64,000 bases of DNA from assembly GCA_902472305.1 (NCBI GenBank), contig CABRNK010000010.1, positions 1 through 64,000 of the forward strand. Direction: 5' to 3'. Numbering within the stretch: the first letter of the stretch is position 1; each line of letters opens with the position of its first letter. The stretch is from Hominenteromicrobium sp900549945. GTDB taxonomy: Bacteria > Bacillota > Clostridia > Oscillospirales > Acutalibacteraceae. Shown one piece after another: positions 7,371-14,971 of the stretch. The position numbers and the translations under genes are program-made. Below the pieces are notes generated by a model. That model saw only the letters and a list, made by a program, of their open reading frames with translations. It was not told the DNA's origin and did no database searches.

Positions 7371-8535
7371 TCTATGTACTGATATAGGCTTCATGAGCCT
7401 GAACAAGCACGGCGAGCAGCTCTGCGGCGACCATGTTGATATCGTGCCGCAGGGGGAAAATTCCACCGTTGTCGTTCTGGCGGACGGCATGGGCAGCGGC
7501 GTCAAGGCGAATATCCTCTCGACGCTGACCTCAAAGATCATCTCCACCATGATGGCGGAGGGCATGCAGGTGGAGGACTGCGTGGAGACGATCGCCTCCA
7601 CGCTGCCGATCTGCGCTGTGCGCGGCGTGGCGTACTCCACTTTCACCATCATCCGCATCATCGAAAACGAAGAAGCAGAAATCATCCAGTACGACAACCC
7701 GCACGTCGTGCTGCTGCGCGGCGGCAAAAACTTCGAGTATCCGCGCGAGGAGCTCGAAATCGGCGGGAAAACGATCTATAAGACGCGCATTCCGATTCAG
7801 GAGGACGACACCTTCATCGCATTCAGCGACGGCGCCATCCACGCGGGCATCGGTATGTCGCTGAATTTCGGCTGGGAGCGCAAGGACATCATCGACTATA
7901 TGGAGATGATGTACGACACGAGCTTCACGGCCAAGACGCTCAACACGATGCTGCTCGACGAATGCAATAAGCTGTACGGCGGCAGCCCGGGCGACGATAC
8001 CACCTCGGTGGCCGTCAAGGTGCGCGAGCGCCGTCAGGTAAACCTGATGATCGGCCCGCCGTCGAGCCCGGACGACCTCGACCGCATGCACGACGCATTC
8101 TTCGGTATGTCTGGAAAGCGCATCGTGTGCGGCGGCACGACCTCCACGCTCGCGGCGCAGCGCCTCGGCAAGCCGGTGATCGCCCAGCTCGATTATCTCG
8201 ACGCGGAGATCCCGCCGACGGCGAAGGTGGAGGGACTCGACCTCGTCACCGAGGGTGTCATCACGATGAGCAAGGTCGTTGAGTATGCCAAGGACTACCT
8301 GCATGAAAATGCGGCCTACAGCCAGTGGGCCTATAAGCGCGACGGCGCTTCGCTGATTGCGCGGATGCTGTTTGAGGAGGCGACCGACGTCCACTTCTTT
8401 GTCGGCCGCGCGATCAACCCGGCGCATCAGAACCCGAACCTGCCGATCACCTTCAATATCAAGATGCAGCTTGTGGAAAACCTGTGTCAAAGTCTGAAGG
8501 AAATGGGCAAGCGGGTCACGGTCACGTATTTCTAA
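7363..8535 (+). CDS. SpoIIE/PP2C-type serine phosphatase linked to hydrogenase
   Basis: 390 residues. The N-terminal ~220 are a PPM/SpoIIE-type phosphatase with metal-binding aspartates in LADGMGSG (D41), FSDGAIHAG (D156) and GDDTTSVAVKV (D211/D212). Residues ~225-390 form a second domain I do not recognise; it includes GPPSSPDDLDRMHDAFF and CGGTTSTLAAQRLGKP. SpoIIE-type phosphatases normally act on anti-sigma-factor antagonists. Here it overlaps hydS by 8 bp and precedes the catalytic-type hydrogenase, so it probably relays the HydS signal. No STAS antagonist or RsbW-type kinase gene is seen nearby. Confidence 0.9.
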   Translation: MNNLCTDIGFMSLNKHGEQLCGDHVDIVPQGENSTVVVLADGMGSGVKANILSTLTSKIISTMMAEGMQVEDCVETIASTLPICAVRGVAYSTFTIIRIIENEEAEIIQYDNPHVVLLRGGKNFEYPREELEIGGKTIYKTRIPIQEDDTFIAFSDGAIHAGIGMSLNFGWERKDIIDYMEMMYDTSFTAKTLNTMLLDECNKLYGGSPGDDTTSVAVKVRERRQVNLMIGPPSSPDDLDRMHDAFFGMSGKRIVCGGTTSTLAAQRLGKPVIAQLDYLDAEIPPTAKVEGLDLVTEGVITMSKVVEYAKDYLHENAAYSQWAYKRDGASLIARMLFEEATDVHFFVGRAINPAHQNPNLPITFNIKMQLVENLCQSLKEMGKRVTVTYF

Positions 8536-8570
8536 ATTCCCGGTTCGGGCAAGAAAGGTCTGATTCAAGC

Positions 8571-10025
8571 ATGAGAAAATTTGATACCAAGATACAGTAC
8601 TTGAAATACAAGGTACTGCGCGAGGTTGCGCGGTATGGGTTTGAGGATAATCTCCTCGCTGCATACGACGAGATCCCGAAGCTGATCGTCAAGGATAAGC
8701 CGACAATGCGCTGCTGTATCTATAAGGAGCGCGCGATCGTGCAGGAGCGCATCAAGCTCGCAATGGGCGGCGACAAGCATAATCCGAATGTCATCGAAGT
8801 TATCGAGATCGCCTGCGACGAGTGCCCGGTCAGCGGCCATATCGTCACCGAGGCGTGCCGCGGCTGCCTTGCGCACCGCTGCGAGGACGTGTGCCGCCGC
8901 GGCGCCATCACGTTCGACGAGCACCAGAGAGCGCACATCGATAAATCGAAGTGCGTGGAATGCGGTCAGTGCGCAAAGGTCTGTCCGTACGGCGCGATCA
9001 TGAACCAGAAGCGCCCGTGCGAGCGCGCCTGCAAGATCAAGGCGATCAGCATGAGCAGTGAGGAGCACCGCGCAGCACACATCGACAATGAGAAGTGCAT
9101 TTCCTGCGGCGCCTGTGTTTACCAGTGCCCGTTCGGCGCAATCGTCGATAAATCCTTCATTCTCGACGCCGTGGAGCTTTTGAAAAAGAGCCGCGACAAC
9201 GAGGACTACAAGGTGTACGCCGTTGTGGCGCCGTCGATCTCGAGCCAGTTCAGCTACGCAAAACTTGGTCAGGTGATCACCGGTATCCAGCGCCTCGGCT
9301 TCTTCCATGTCATCGAGGCCGCGCTCGGCGCGGATATGGTCGCCTATCAGGAGGCGGAGGAGCTTGCCGAAAAGGGATTCCTCACCAGCTCCTGCTGCCC
9401 GGCCTTTGTGTCCTACATCAAAAAGAGCTTCCCGACTCTGGCGGATAAGATCTCCCACAACCTCTCTCCGGCAGCCGAGATCGCCCGCTATATTAAGGAG
9501 ACGACGCCGGACGCGAAAATCGTCTTTATCGGGCCGTGCACGGCGAAAAAGATGGAGTTCAAGTACGAGCGCGCGGCGGAGTACATCGACTGCACACTGA
9601 CGTTTGAGGAGCTTCAGGCGCTGTTTGACAGCCGCAACATCGATCTGACGACGCTTCCGGAGGGCGTGCTTGACAACGCCTCTTACTACGGCCGTATTTT
9701 TGCCCGCAGCGGCGGCCTGACCGACGCTGTTACCGAGGCACTTCAGGAGCAGGGAAACACAGATTTCAAGCTCAATGCGATTGCATGCGACGGCATCGAG
9801 GCCTGCCGCACGGCACTGATGCGCGCGTCAAAAAATGTGCTGCCGAACAACTTCATCGAGGGCATGGCCTGCCTCGGCGGCTGCATCGGCGGCGCAGGCT
9901 GCCTGACGCACGGTGATAAGAATAAGGCGGACGTCGATAAGTACGGGCGCGAGGCGATGGAAAAATCCATTGTCGATGCGATCTCGGTCACGGACGTCGG
10001 CCCGAATCCCGCCGTAAAACCGTAA
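8571..10025 (+). CDS. [FeFe] hydrogenase, group B-like monomeric enzyme
   Basis: 484 residues. The N-terminal third is cysteine-rich, with ferredoxin-type motifs CVECGQCAKVCP (about 128-139) and CISCGACVYQCP (about 176-187) plus further cysteine clusters. The H-cluster domain has L1 TSSCCPAF (C275/C276), L2 GPCTAKKMEF (C323) and L3 ACLGGCIGG (C434, C438). The proton-shuttle Cys, Pro in L1 and the double-Gly L3 look catalytic, in contrast to HydS upstream. It should take electrons from reduced ferredoxin to make H2. The ATG at 8571 has AAAGG upstream; longer in-frame extensions overlap the phosphatase gene. Probably under Rex control, by analogy only. Confidence 0.92.
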   Translation: MRKFDTKIQYLKYKVLREVARYGFEDNLLAAYDEIPKLIVKDKPTMRCCIYKERAIVQERIKLAMGGDKHNPNVIEVIEIACDECPVSGHIVTEACRGCLAHRCEDVCRRGAITFDEHQRAHIDKSKCVECGQCAKVCPYGAIMNQKRPCERACKIKAISMSSEEHRAAHIDNEKCISCGACVYQCPFGAIVDKSFILDAVELLKKSRDNEDYKVYAVVAPSISSQFSYAKLGQVITGIQRLGFFHVIEAALGADMVAYQEAEELAEKGFLTSSCCPAFVSYIKKSFPTLADKISHNLSPAAEIARYIKETTPDAKIVFIGPCTAKKMEFKYERAAEYIDCTLTFEELQALFDSRNIDLTTLPEGVLDNASYYGRIFARSGGLTDAVTEALQEQGNTDFKLNAIACDGIEACRTALMRASKNVLPNNFIEGMACLGGCIGGAGCLTHGDKNKADVDKYGREAMEKSIVDAISVTDVGPNPAVKP

Positions 10026-10040
10026 TATTTCGCTGTATTG

Positions 10041-10070
10041 GATTCGGTCTGTAAAGCTGCAGGCCGAATC
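10041..10070 (+). terminator. Stem-loop after hydrogenase operon
   Basis: An 11-bp stem, GATTCGGTCTG/CAGGCCGAATC (one G-U pair), with an 8-nt loop, begins 16 bp after the hydrogenase stop. No real T-run follows, so it may be a weak terminator or an mRNA-stabilising 3' hairpin. Confidence 0.5.
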
Positions 10071-10135
10071 TGTGCATATTGGGGAGAATGCCCTCTGTTA
10101 AAAATTCACCTTACATTTTGGAGAGGATGATTCAA

Positions 10136-11158
10136 GTGAAAGCCGCTTATTTTCTCGGAAACAAAACCTTTGAAGTGCGCGAACAGCCGACTCCGAAGGC
10201 ACAGCCGGGCACGGTCGTCATCAAAAACTACGCCTGCGGCGTCTGCGGCACGGACGTGCACATCTACCACGGAGAATCCGGCAGCGCAGAGGTACATCCG
10301 CCGGTCGTGCTCGGACACGAGTACGCCGGCGTCGTCGCGGAGGTAGGCGCCGGCGTCGAGGATCTGAAGATCGGCGACCATGTGACGGTCGACCCCAACA
10401 TTTACTGCGGAACCTGCGGTGCGTGCCGCAACGGCAAAAAGCAGTTGTGCAGCCACATGGAGGCCGTCGGCGTTACAATGGACGGCGGCTTTGCGGAATA
10501 CAGCGTTGTGCCGGCCGCGCAGGCGCTGCGCCTTGAGCCCGATGTGCCGCTGGAATACGGCGCAATGAGCGAGCCGCTTGCCTGCTGTATCCACGGCATC
10601 GACCGCGCGGAGATTAAGGTCGGCGATACGGTATGCGTGGTCGGCGGCGGCGCGATCGGCCTGCTGATCGTCCAGCTTGCGCGGCTTTCCGGCGCGGCGA
10701 AGGTCGTGCTCAGCGAGCCGAACGCTGTCCGGCGCGAAAAGGCGCTCCAGCTCGGCGCCGATCTCTGCATCGATCCGCTTATGGACGGCAGCACGGAGCA
10801 GCTCCTCGAATTTACCGGCGGAGAGGGTGCGGACATCGTGATCGAATGCGCCGGCAACCATGCGGCGGTAGAAAGCGCTTTCCGCTTTGCAAAGCGCGGC
10901 GCGACGATCCTGCTGTTCAGCGTGCCGGCCGTCAGCGCGACGTATGCGGTGCCGCTCTTCGACGTATACCAGAAGGAGCTGACGATCCGCGGCACGTTTG
11001 TCAACCCGGATACGCACCAACGCGCCGTTGCACTGATCAACAGCGGGCGGATCCAGATTGCGCCGATCATCACGCATACCTTCTCGCTCGAGGAGCTGCC
11101 GGAGGCCATTGCAGCGCAGATGGGCGCAGAGGCGATCAAGGTGATTGTCAAGGCATAG
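10136..11158 (+). CDS. Zinc-dependent medium-chain alcohol/polyol dehydrogenase
   Basis: 340 residues of the zinc MDR family (sorbitol, threonine and related dehydrogenases). Catalytic-zinc region CGVCGTDVH and GHEYAG; structural-zinc loop CGTCGACRNGKKQLC; Rossmann motif VVGGGAIGLL; then an acidic residue (SEPN) suited to NAD. The substrate cannot be read from sequence. GTG at 10136 is chosen because GAGAGG lies 9 bp upstream and the protein then begins MKAAYF, typical of the family; the ATG at 10127 abuts the ribosome-binding site. A hairpin separates it from the hydrogenase gene. Confidence 0.9.
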   Translation: MKAAYFLGNKTFEVREQPTPKAQPGTVVIKNYACGVCGTDVHIYHGESGSAEVHPPVVLGHEYAGVVAEVGAGVEDLKIGDHVTVDPNIYCGTCGACRNGKKQLCSHMEAVGVTMDGGFAEYSVVPAAQALRLEPDVPLEYGAMSEPLACCIHGIDRAEIKVGDTVCVVGGGAIGLLIVQLARLSGAAKVVLSEPNAVRREKALQLGADLCIDPLMDGSTEQLLEFTGGEGADIVIECAGNHAAVESAFRFAKRGATILLFSVPAVSATYAVPLFDVYQKELTIRGTFVNPDTHQRAVALINSGRIQIAPIITHTFSLEELPEAIAAQMGAEAIKVIVKA

Positions 11159-11245
11159 GTTTGTGAAAAACGAGCTTATTTTTTACCAAAACTTAACCGG
11201 TTCGTGTGATTTTTCCCGTGGATATGCAGATTTTTTTGCTTTCCA

Positions 11246-11274
11246 TTGTACTTTTCCGAAAAACGCAGTATAAT
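11246..11274 (+). promoter_or_regulatory. Sigma-A promoter of pncB
   Basis: TTGTAC at 11246-11251 and TATAAT at 11269-11274, spacer 17 bp, 45 bp before the pncB start codon. The 160-bp gap between the dehydrogenase and pncB holds nothing else recognisable. Confidence 0.75.
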
Positions 11275-11319
11275 AAAATGCAATCAAACTAGCAGCAATG
11301 CAGCAGCGGGGGATACAAC

Positions 11320-12780
11320 ATGAACGCAAATTTTTGCAGTGATCGGGTAAACCTGACCATGCTGACGGATTTCTACGAAATCACGATGGCGAACGGTTAT
11401 TTTGCAAGCGGCTTTAAGGATACGATCGGTTATTTCGATATGTTTTTCCGAAAGGTGCCGGACGGCGGCGGCTTTGCCATCATGGCCGGCGTCGAGCAGC
11501 TCGTCGATTATCTGAAGGACCTTTCCTTTACGGAGGAGGACATCCAGTATTTGCGCTCGAAGCAGATCTTCCGCGAGGAATTTCTCGAGTATCTGCGCGG
11601 CTTTAAGTTTGTGTGCGACGTCTGGGCGGTGCCGGAGGGTACGCCGATTTTCCCGGGTGAGCCGATTGTGACGGTTCGCGGCCCGGTCATTCAGGCGCAG
11701 TTCATCGAAACGATGATTTTGCTGTGCATCAACCACCAGAGCCTGATCGCGACAAAGACAAACCGCATCGTGCGCGCGGCAAACGGACGCGCGGTCATGG
11801 AGTTTGGCTCCCGCCGCGCGCAGGGCTTCGACGGCGCGGTGTACGGCGCGCGCGCCGCATACATCGGCGGCTGTGTCGGCACGGCCTGCACGATCAGCGA
11901 CCGCCGCTTCGGCGTGCCGGCGCTCGGCACGATGGCCCACAGCTGGGTACAGCTTTTTGACAGCGAATATGAGGCGTTCAAGGCCTATGCGGCAGAGTAT
12001 CCGCAGAACTGCACACTGCTCGTCGATACCTACAACGTGCTTAAATCCGGCGTGCCGAATGCGATCCGCGTTTTCAACGAGGTGCTGGTGCCGCAGGGCT
12101 ACCGTCCGGCGGGCATCCGCATCGACAGCGGCGACATCACCTATCTTTCCCGCAAGGCAAGAAAAATGCTGGACGACGCGGGCTTTGAGGACTGCAAGAT
12201 CTGCGCCTCGAATTCCCTCGACGAATACATCATCCGCGACATGCTCGTGCAGGGCGCAAAGGTTGACTCCTTCGGCGTTGGCGAGCGCCTGATCACCTCC
12301 TCGAGCGAGCCGGTTTTCGGCGGCGTTTACAAGCTCGCGGCGGTCGAGCGGGAGGACGGCACGCTGATTCCGAAGATCAAGATCAGCGAGAACGTCACGA
12401 AGATCACGACGCCGTGCTTCAAGGAGGTCTGGCGCATTTTCGACCGCGAGACTGACAAGGCGATCGCGGACGTAATCACGCTGAACGACGAGGTCATCGA
12501 CGACGAAAAGCCGTACACCATTTTTGACCCGAACCACACGTGGAAGCGCAAGACGGTGGAGAATTTCCGCGCGGTGCGGCTGCGCACCCAGCTCTTTAAA
12601 AACGGCGAATGCCTCTACCAGCCGCGCGCGCTCAGCGCGGTCCGCGCGCATTGTCTCGCGCAGGTCGACACGCTGTGGGAGGAGGTCACGCGCTTTGAGA
12701 ATCCACACAGCTATTATGTGGATCTCTCTCAGAAGCTCTGGGATGAAAAGAACCGCTTGCTCTCCCAGAACGAATACTAA
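11320..12780 (+). CDS. pncB: Nicotinate phosphoribosyltransferase
   Basis: 486 residues. Catalyses nicotinate + PRPP (+ ATP) to nicotinate mononucleotide, the Preiss-Handler step of NAD salvage. Recognisable blocks: LTMLTDFYEITMANGYF near the N-terminus, the EFGSRRAQGFDGA motif, the IRIDSGDITYLSRKAR phosphate-binding region and FGVGERLITSSSEPVFGG. Length fits the larger Firmicute type. It has its own promoter. The RNase P RNA gene starts about 11 bp after the stop, so the two may share a transcript. Confidence 0.95.
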   Translation: MNANFCSDRVNLTMLTDFYEITMANGYFASGFKDTIGYFDMFFRKVPDGGGFAIMAGVEQLVDYLKDLSFTEEDIQYLRSKQIFREEFLEYLRGFKFVCDVWAVPEGTPIFPGEPIVTVRGPVIQAQFIETMILLCINHQSLIATKTNRIVRAANGRAVMEFGSRRAQGFDGAVYGARAAYIGGCVGTACTISDRRFGVPALGTMAHSWVQLFDSEYEAFKAYAAEYPQNCTLLVDTYNVLKSGVPNAIRVFNEVLVPQGYRPAGIRIDSGDITYLSRKARKMLDDAGFEDCKICASNSLDEYIIRDMLVQGAKVDSFGVGERLITSSSEPVFGGVYKLAAVEREDGTLIPKIKISENVTKITTPCFKEVWRIFDRETDKAIADVITLNDEVIDDEKPYTIFDPNHTWKRKTVENFRAVRLRTQLFKNGECLYQPRALSAVRAHCLAQVDTLWEEVTRFENPHSYYVDLSQKLWDEKNRLLSQNEY

Positions 12781-12791
12781 TTTGATATTTT

Positions 12792-13135
12792 GCGAGTAAG
12801 CCGGACAGCCGCGGGTGCATGCCGAAAGGCCGCATCTGAGGAAAGTCCGAGCTCCACAGGGCGAGAATAACGGCTAACGGCCGCCGGGGGCGACCCCAGG
12901 GAAAGTGCAACAGAGAGATACCGCCCGCTTCTGCGGGTAAGGGTGGAAAGGTGCGGTAAGAGCGCACCGGCGCGCAGGAGACTGCGCGGCCATGTAAACC
13001 CTATTCGGAGCAACACCGTGGAGAAACACAGGCGCCGGCCCGGCGCGTTTCGAGGAGGTGGCTTGAGCTGCATGGCAACATGCAGTCGAGAAAGATGGTT
13101 GTCCAAGACAGAACTCGGCTTATAGGCTTAGTCGC
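12792..13135 (+). ncRNA. rnpB: RNase P RNA
   Basis: Catalytic RNA of RNase P, which trims tRNA 5' ends. The universal 5' block GAGGAAAGTCCGAGCTCC is present, as are AGGGAAAGTGCAACAGAGAG and the 3' block ACAGAACTCGGCTTATAGGC. The ends are set by helix P1: GCGAGTAAGCC at 12792-12802 pairs with GGCTTAGTCGC at 13125-13135 with one mismatch. Length about 344 nt. An intrinsic terminator follows at 13143. No clear promoter was seen between pncB and the RNA, so its promoter may lie within pncB. Confidence 0.96.
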
Positions 13136-13142
13136 AAACTAT

Positions 13143-13176
13143 AACGGCAGCGTCGTTTCGGCGCCGCCGTTTTTTA
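13143..13176 (+). terminator. Intrinsic terminator of rnpB
   Basis: A 10-bp stem AACGGCAGCG/CGCCGCCGTT (one A-C mismatch) closed by a 9-nt loop and followed by a T-run, 7 bp past the mature RNA end. Confidence 0.85.
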
Positions 13177-13293
13177 TTTCGACGGACACAAAATGCCGTG
13201 CAGGCATAGGATGAAATACACGCGGCAGGGCATATACTGTTTTTGTACAAGCCGCACTGTATAAAGAAACGGCTTCCATTTTGAGCTTGAGGC

Positions 13294-13346
13294 TTGACAG
13301 CGGAAGAAACTGTGTGCTATAATCAACTCGGTTAGATAAAGCTAAC
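13294..13346 (+). promoter_or_regulatory. Sigma-A promoter with inverted repeat at the transcription start
   Basis: TTGACA at 13294-13299 and TATAAT at 13318-13323 (spacer 18 bp). The predicted start coincides with an inverted repeat GTTAG-N6-CTAAC at 13331-13346. Its halves resemble TTAG/CTAA half-sites of DtxR/MntR-type metal regulators, but that link is speculative. It drives the small membrane peptide at 13448; the ~115-nt leader also holds a GAGGC/GCCTC stem near 13395-13410. Confidence 0.65.
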
Positions 13347-13447
13347 TGGATTGATTTACAGAATTTTTTCTTTGCGAAACGGCATAATAGGCATGAGGCC
13401 TTGGCGCCTCTATCGCACGGTATGAAAGAGAGGAACAGGTGAGGCAA

Positions 13448-13591
13448 ATGCAAACCGTATCCTATGGGCTGGCCGCCGCGGCGGTCACCGCCGGGGTTCT
13501 GGCGTTCTGCATCGGTGTAAAGGTGTTCTGCCGAAAACTGATCCGCCGTGAAGCGATCCGGAGGCATCGCGCAGGCGATTCCCGAGAGTGA
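13448..13591 (+). CDS. Small single-span membrane peptide, 47 residues
   Basis: Encodes 47 residues: a hydrophobic span (about residues 6-24) followed by a strongly basic tail containing CRKLIRREAIRRHR, giving a likely N-out/C-in orientation. Two cysteines (C21, C28) flank the membrane boundary. The ATG has AGGTGAGG just upstream; an in-frame GTG at 13439 with GAGAGGA upstream is an alternative. Support for a real gene: a good dedicated promoter, a ribosome-binding site and a strong terminator after it. I do not recognise the family. Confidence 0.55.
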   Translation: MQTVSYGLAAAAVTAGVLAFCIGVKVFCRKLIRREAIRRHRAGDSRE

Positions 13592-13655
13592 CCGACGACG
13601 TGCTTTACACCGTCCATTACAGGTCCGCTTTGAAATTCAGACGGCAAACAAGTGA

Positions 13656-13695
13656 AAAACAGCTCGATGCGCGCAAATTGCCGTCGAGCTGTTTT
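13656..13695. terminator. Bidirectional terminator between convergent genes
   Basis: Perfect 12-bp stem AAAACAGCTCGA/TCGAGCTGTTTT with a 16-nt loop. The A/T ends give a short U-run on either strand. It lies between the plus-strand small peptide and the minus-strand DUF4363 gene. Confidence 0.8.
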
Positions 13696-13766
13696 CGCTG
13701 ATAAACTGGCCTTAAAAGACATTTTACCTTTTTTCGTTGCCGGGTCAATGCGGCCCGAGCGAAGGC

Positions 13767-14147
13767 TTACAGGATATTTTCCAGCGTGACGCGCTCGGTC
13801 TTTAAAATATGCTCCGTAACGGTCTGCACCAGCCGGCATTCCGAGCGCGCAAGAGATATTTCATCCTGCTCGATGTAATAGGGCAGAATTGCGAATACGC
13901 TTTCAAGCGGGTCAAGGTGCGCGTGCTGGAGGAAAAGGCAGAGCTGCCCGTGGATTGACTCCCATTCCGCGAGAAAATCCTCGCTGATTTCCAGCGCCCG
14001 CTCCTTTTCACCGTCGGCCAGCAAGGTGTCGATTTCCGCCATAACGCCTGCGATCCGCTCGGTCTGCCGTTCCGTCACGACACGGCCGAACACGCAGATG
14101 CCGAGCACAACGGCGGCCAGCACGGCCGCGGCGGCAATCCTCTTCAT
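13767..14147 (-). CDS. DUF4363 family membrane-anchored protein
   Basis: 126 residues: one N-terminal hydrophobic anchor (about residues 4-22), then an extracytoplasmic helical region (IAGVMAEIDTLLADGEKERALEIS and SVFAILPYYIEQDEISLA are characteristic pieces). Matches my memory of DUF4363, found in spore-forming Clostridia next to DUF421/YetF proteins. Here its start overlaps the stop of the YetF-like gene by 4 bp (ATGA), which indicates translational coupling. Function unknown; the pairing and neighbouring ger genes suggest the spore membrane. Confidence 0.75.
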   Translation of the reverse strand: MKRIAAAAVLAAVVLGICVFGRVVTERQTERIAGVMAEIDTLLADGEKERALEISEDFLAEWESIHGQLCLFLQHAHLDPLESVFAILPYYIEQDEISLARSECRLVQTVTEHILKTERVTLENIL

Positions 14148-14839
14148 GCAGAAGCCTCCTTTTCAGAACCTTTTCCCTTTTTCACAAGCGTGTATTTCCC
14201 GGTATCGTTGACGGTGAGGATAAAGACCTCATCCAGAGCGGTCTTTTCCTTTTTCAGCGTTTTTTCCACCCAGTCGCCGTCCTTGCCGAAAAGCCGGAGA
14301 GAGGCGTCGGAGAGCTGTCCGTCGCTCACGACGACAACCTCCAGCCCGCCGTCCTGCGGCTCGATACCGGCGTCCACAGGGCGCAGGTAATCGACGGCGG
14401 CCTTTTTCACGACGCTCAGCGTGCCGTTTGTCTCCACGATGGCATACGCGATGTCGCCGAGGGCAAACACGTCCTTCTGGCGAAGCTGCTCGAAAAGATC
14501 CTCGATACTCAGCCGAAGCTCACGCATGTTCTCCTGAAGGATCTGCCCGTCCCGTATAATGACGACCGGCTTGCCGCAGATCGCACGGCGCACTTTGCTG
14601 CTTTTCAGCATGACGTAGGAGAGAAAGACCTCGAGCGCGATCAGGACGAAAATCGGGATGATCCCGCTGAAAAGCGGCTGGCCGCTGTCCTGCATCGGGA
14701 TGACGGCGAGATCGGAAATCAGCATGGTGACGACAAGCTCGCTCGTTTGCAGCTGGCTGATCTGCCGCTTGCCCATGATGCGGACAGCAGCGATGATGGC
14801 GAGATAAAGAATGATTGTACGCACGAGAGAGATAAACAT
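14144..14839 (-). CDS. DUF421/YetF-family membrane protein
   Basis: 231 residues with three N-terminal membrane segments and a soluble C-terminal domain. RIMGKRQISQLQTSELVVT is the hallmark of the YetF/YcaP (DUF421) family, and ICGKPVVIIRDGQI opens the soluble domain. The B. subtilis relatives are sporulation-linked. The ATG at 14839 is preferred because AAAGGA lies about 9 bp upstream; the in-frame ATG at 14848 abuts that site. It is divergent from the gerA operon across a 132-bp gap and coupled to the DUF4363 gene. Confidence 0.88.
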   Translation of the reverse strand: MFISLVRTIILYLAIIAAVRIMGKRQISQLQTSELVVTMLISDLAVIPMQDSGQPLFSGIIPIFVLIALEVFLSYVMLKSSKVRRAICGKPVVIIRDGQILQENMRELRLSIEDLFEQLRQKDVFALGDIAYAIVETNGTLSVVKKAAVDYLRPVDAGIEPQDGGLEVVVVSDGQLSDASLRLFGKDGDWVEKTLKKEKTALDEVFILTVNDTGKYTLVKKGKGSEKEASA

Positions 14840-14971
14840 TTTCCGCATTCCTTTCCCGGAGGATTCAGGCGTATTATGCGCGAAACCATGTATAAAATAC
14901 AGTTTTGCGCAAATTCTACCGGTAGGAACGCCGCCGTGCAAGGCACGCGGCAGAAAGGAATGTGGGTTCCT

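Noticed and set aside
12757..12780. Dedicated rnpB promoter inside the end of pncB
   Set aside because: TTGCTC and TACTAA are only 12 bp apart, too close for a sigma-A promoter.
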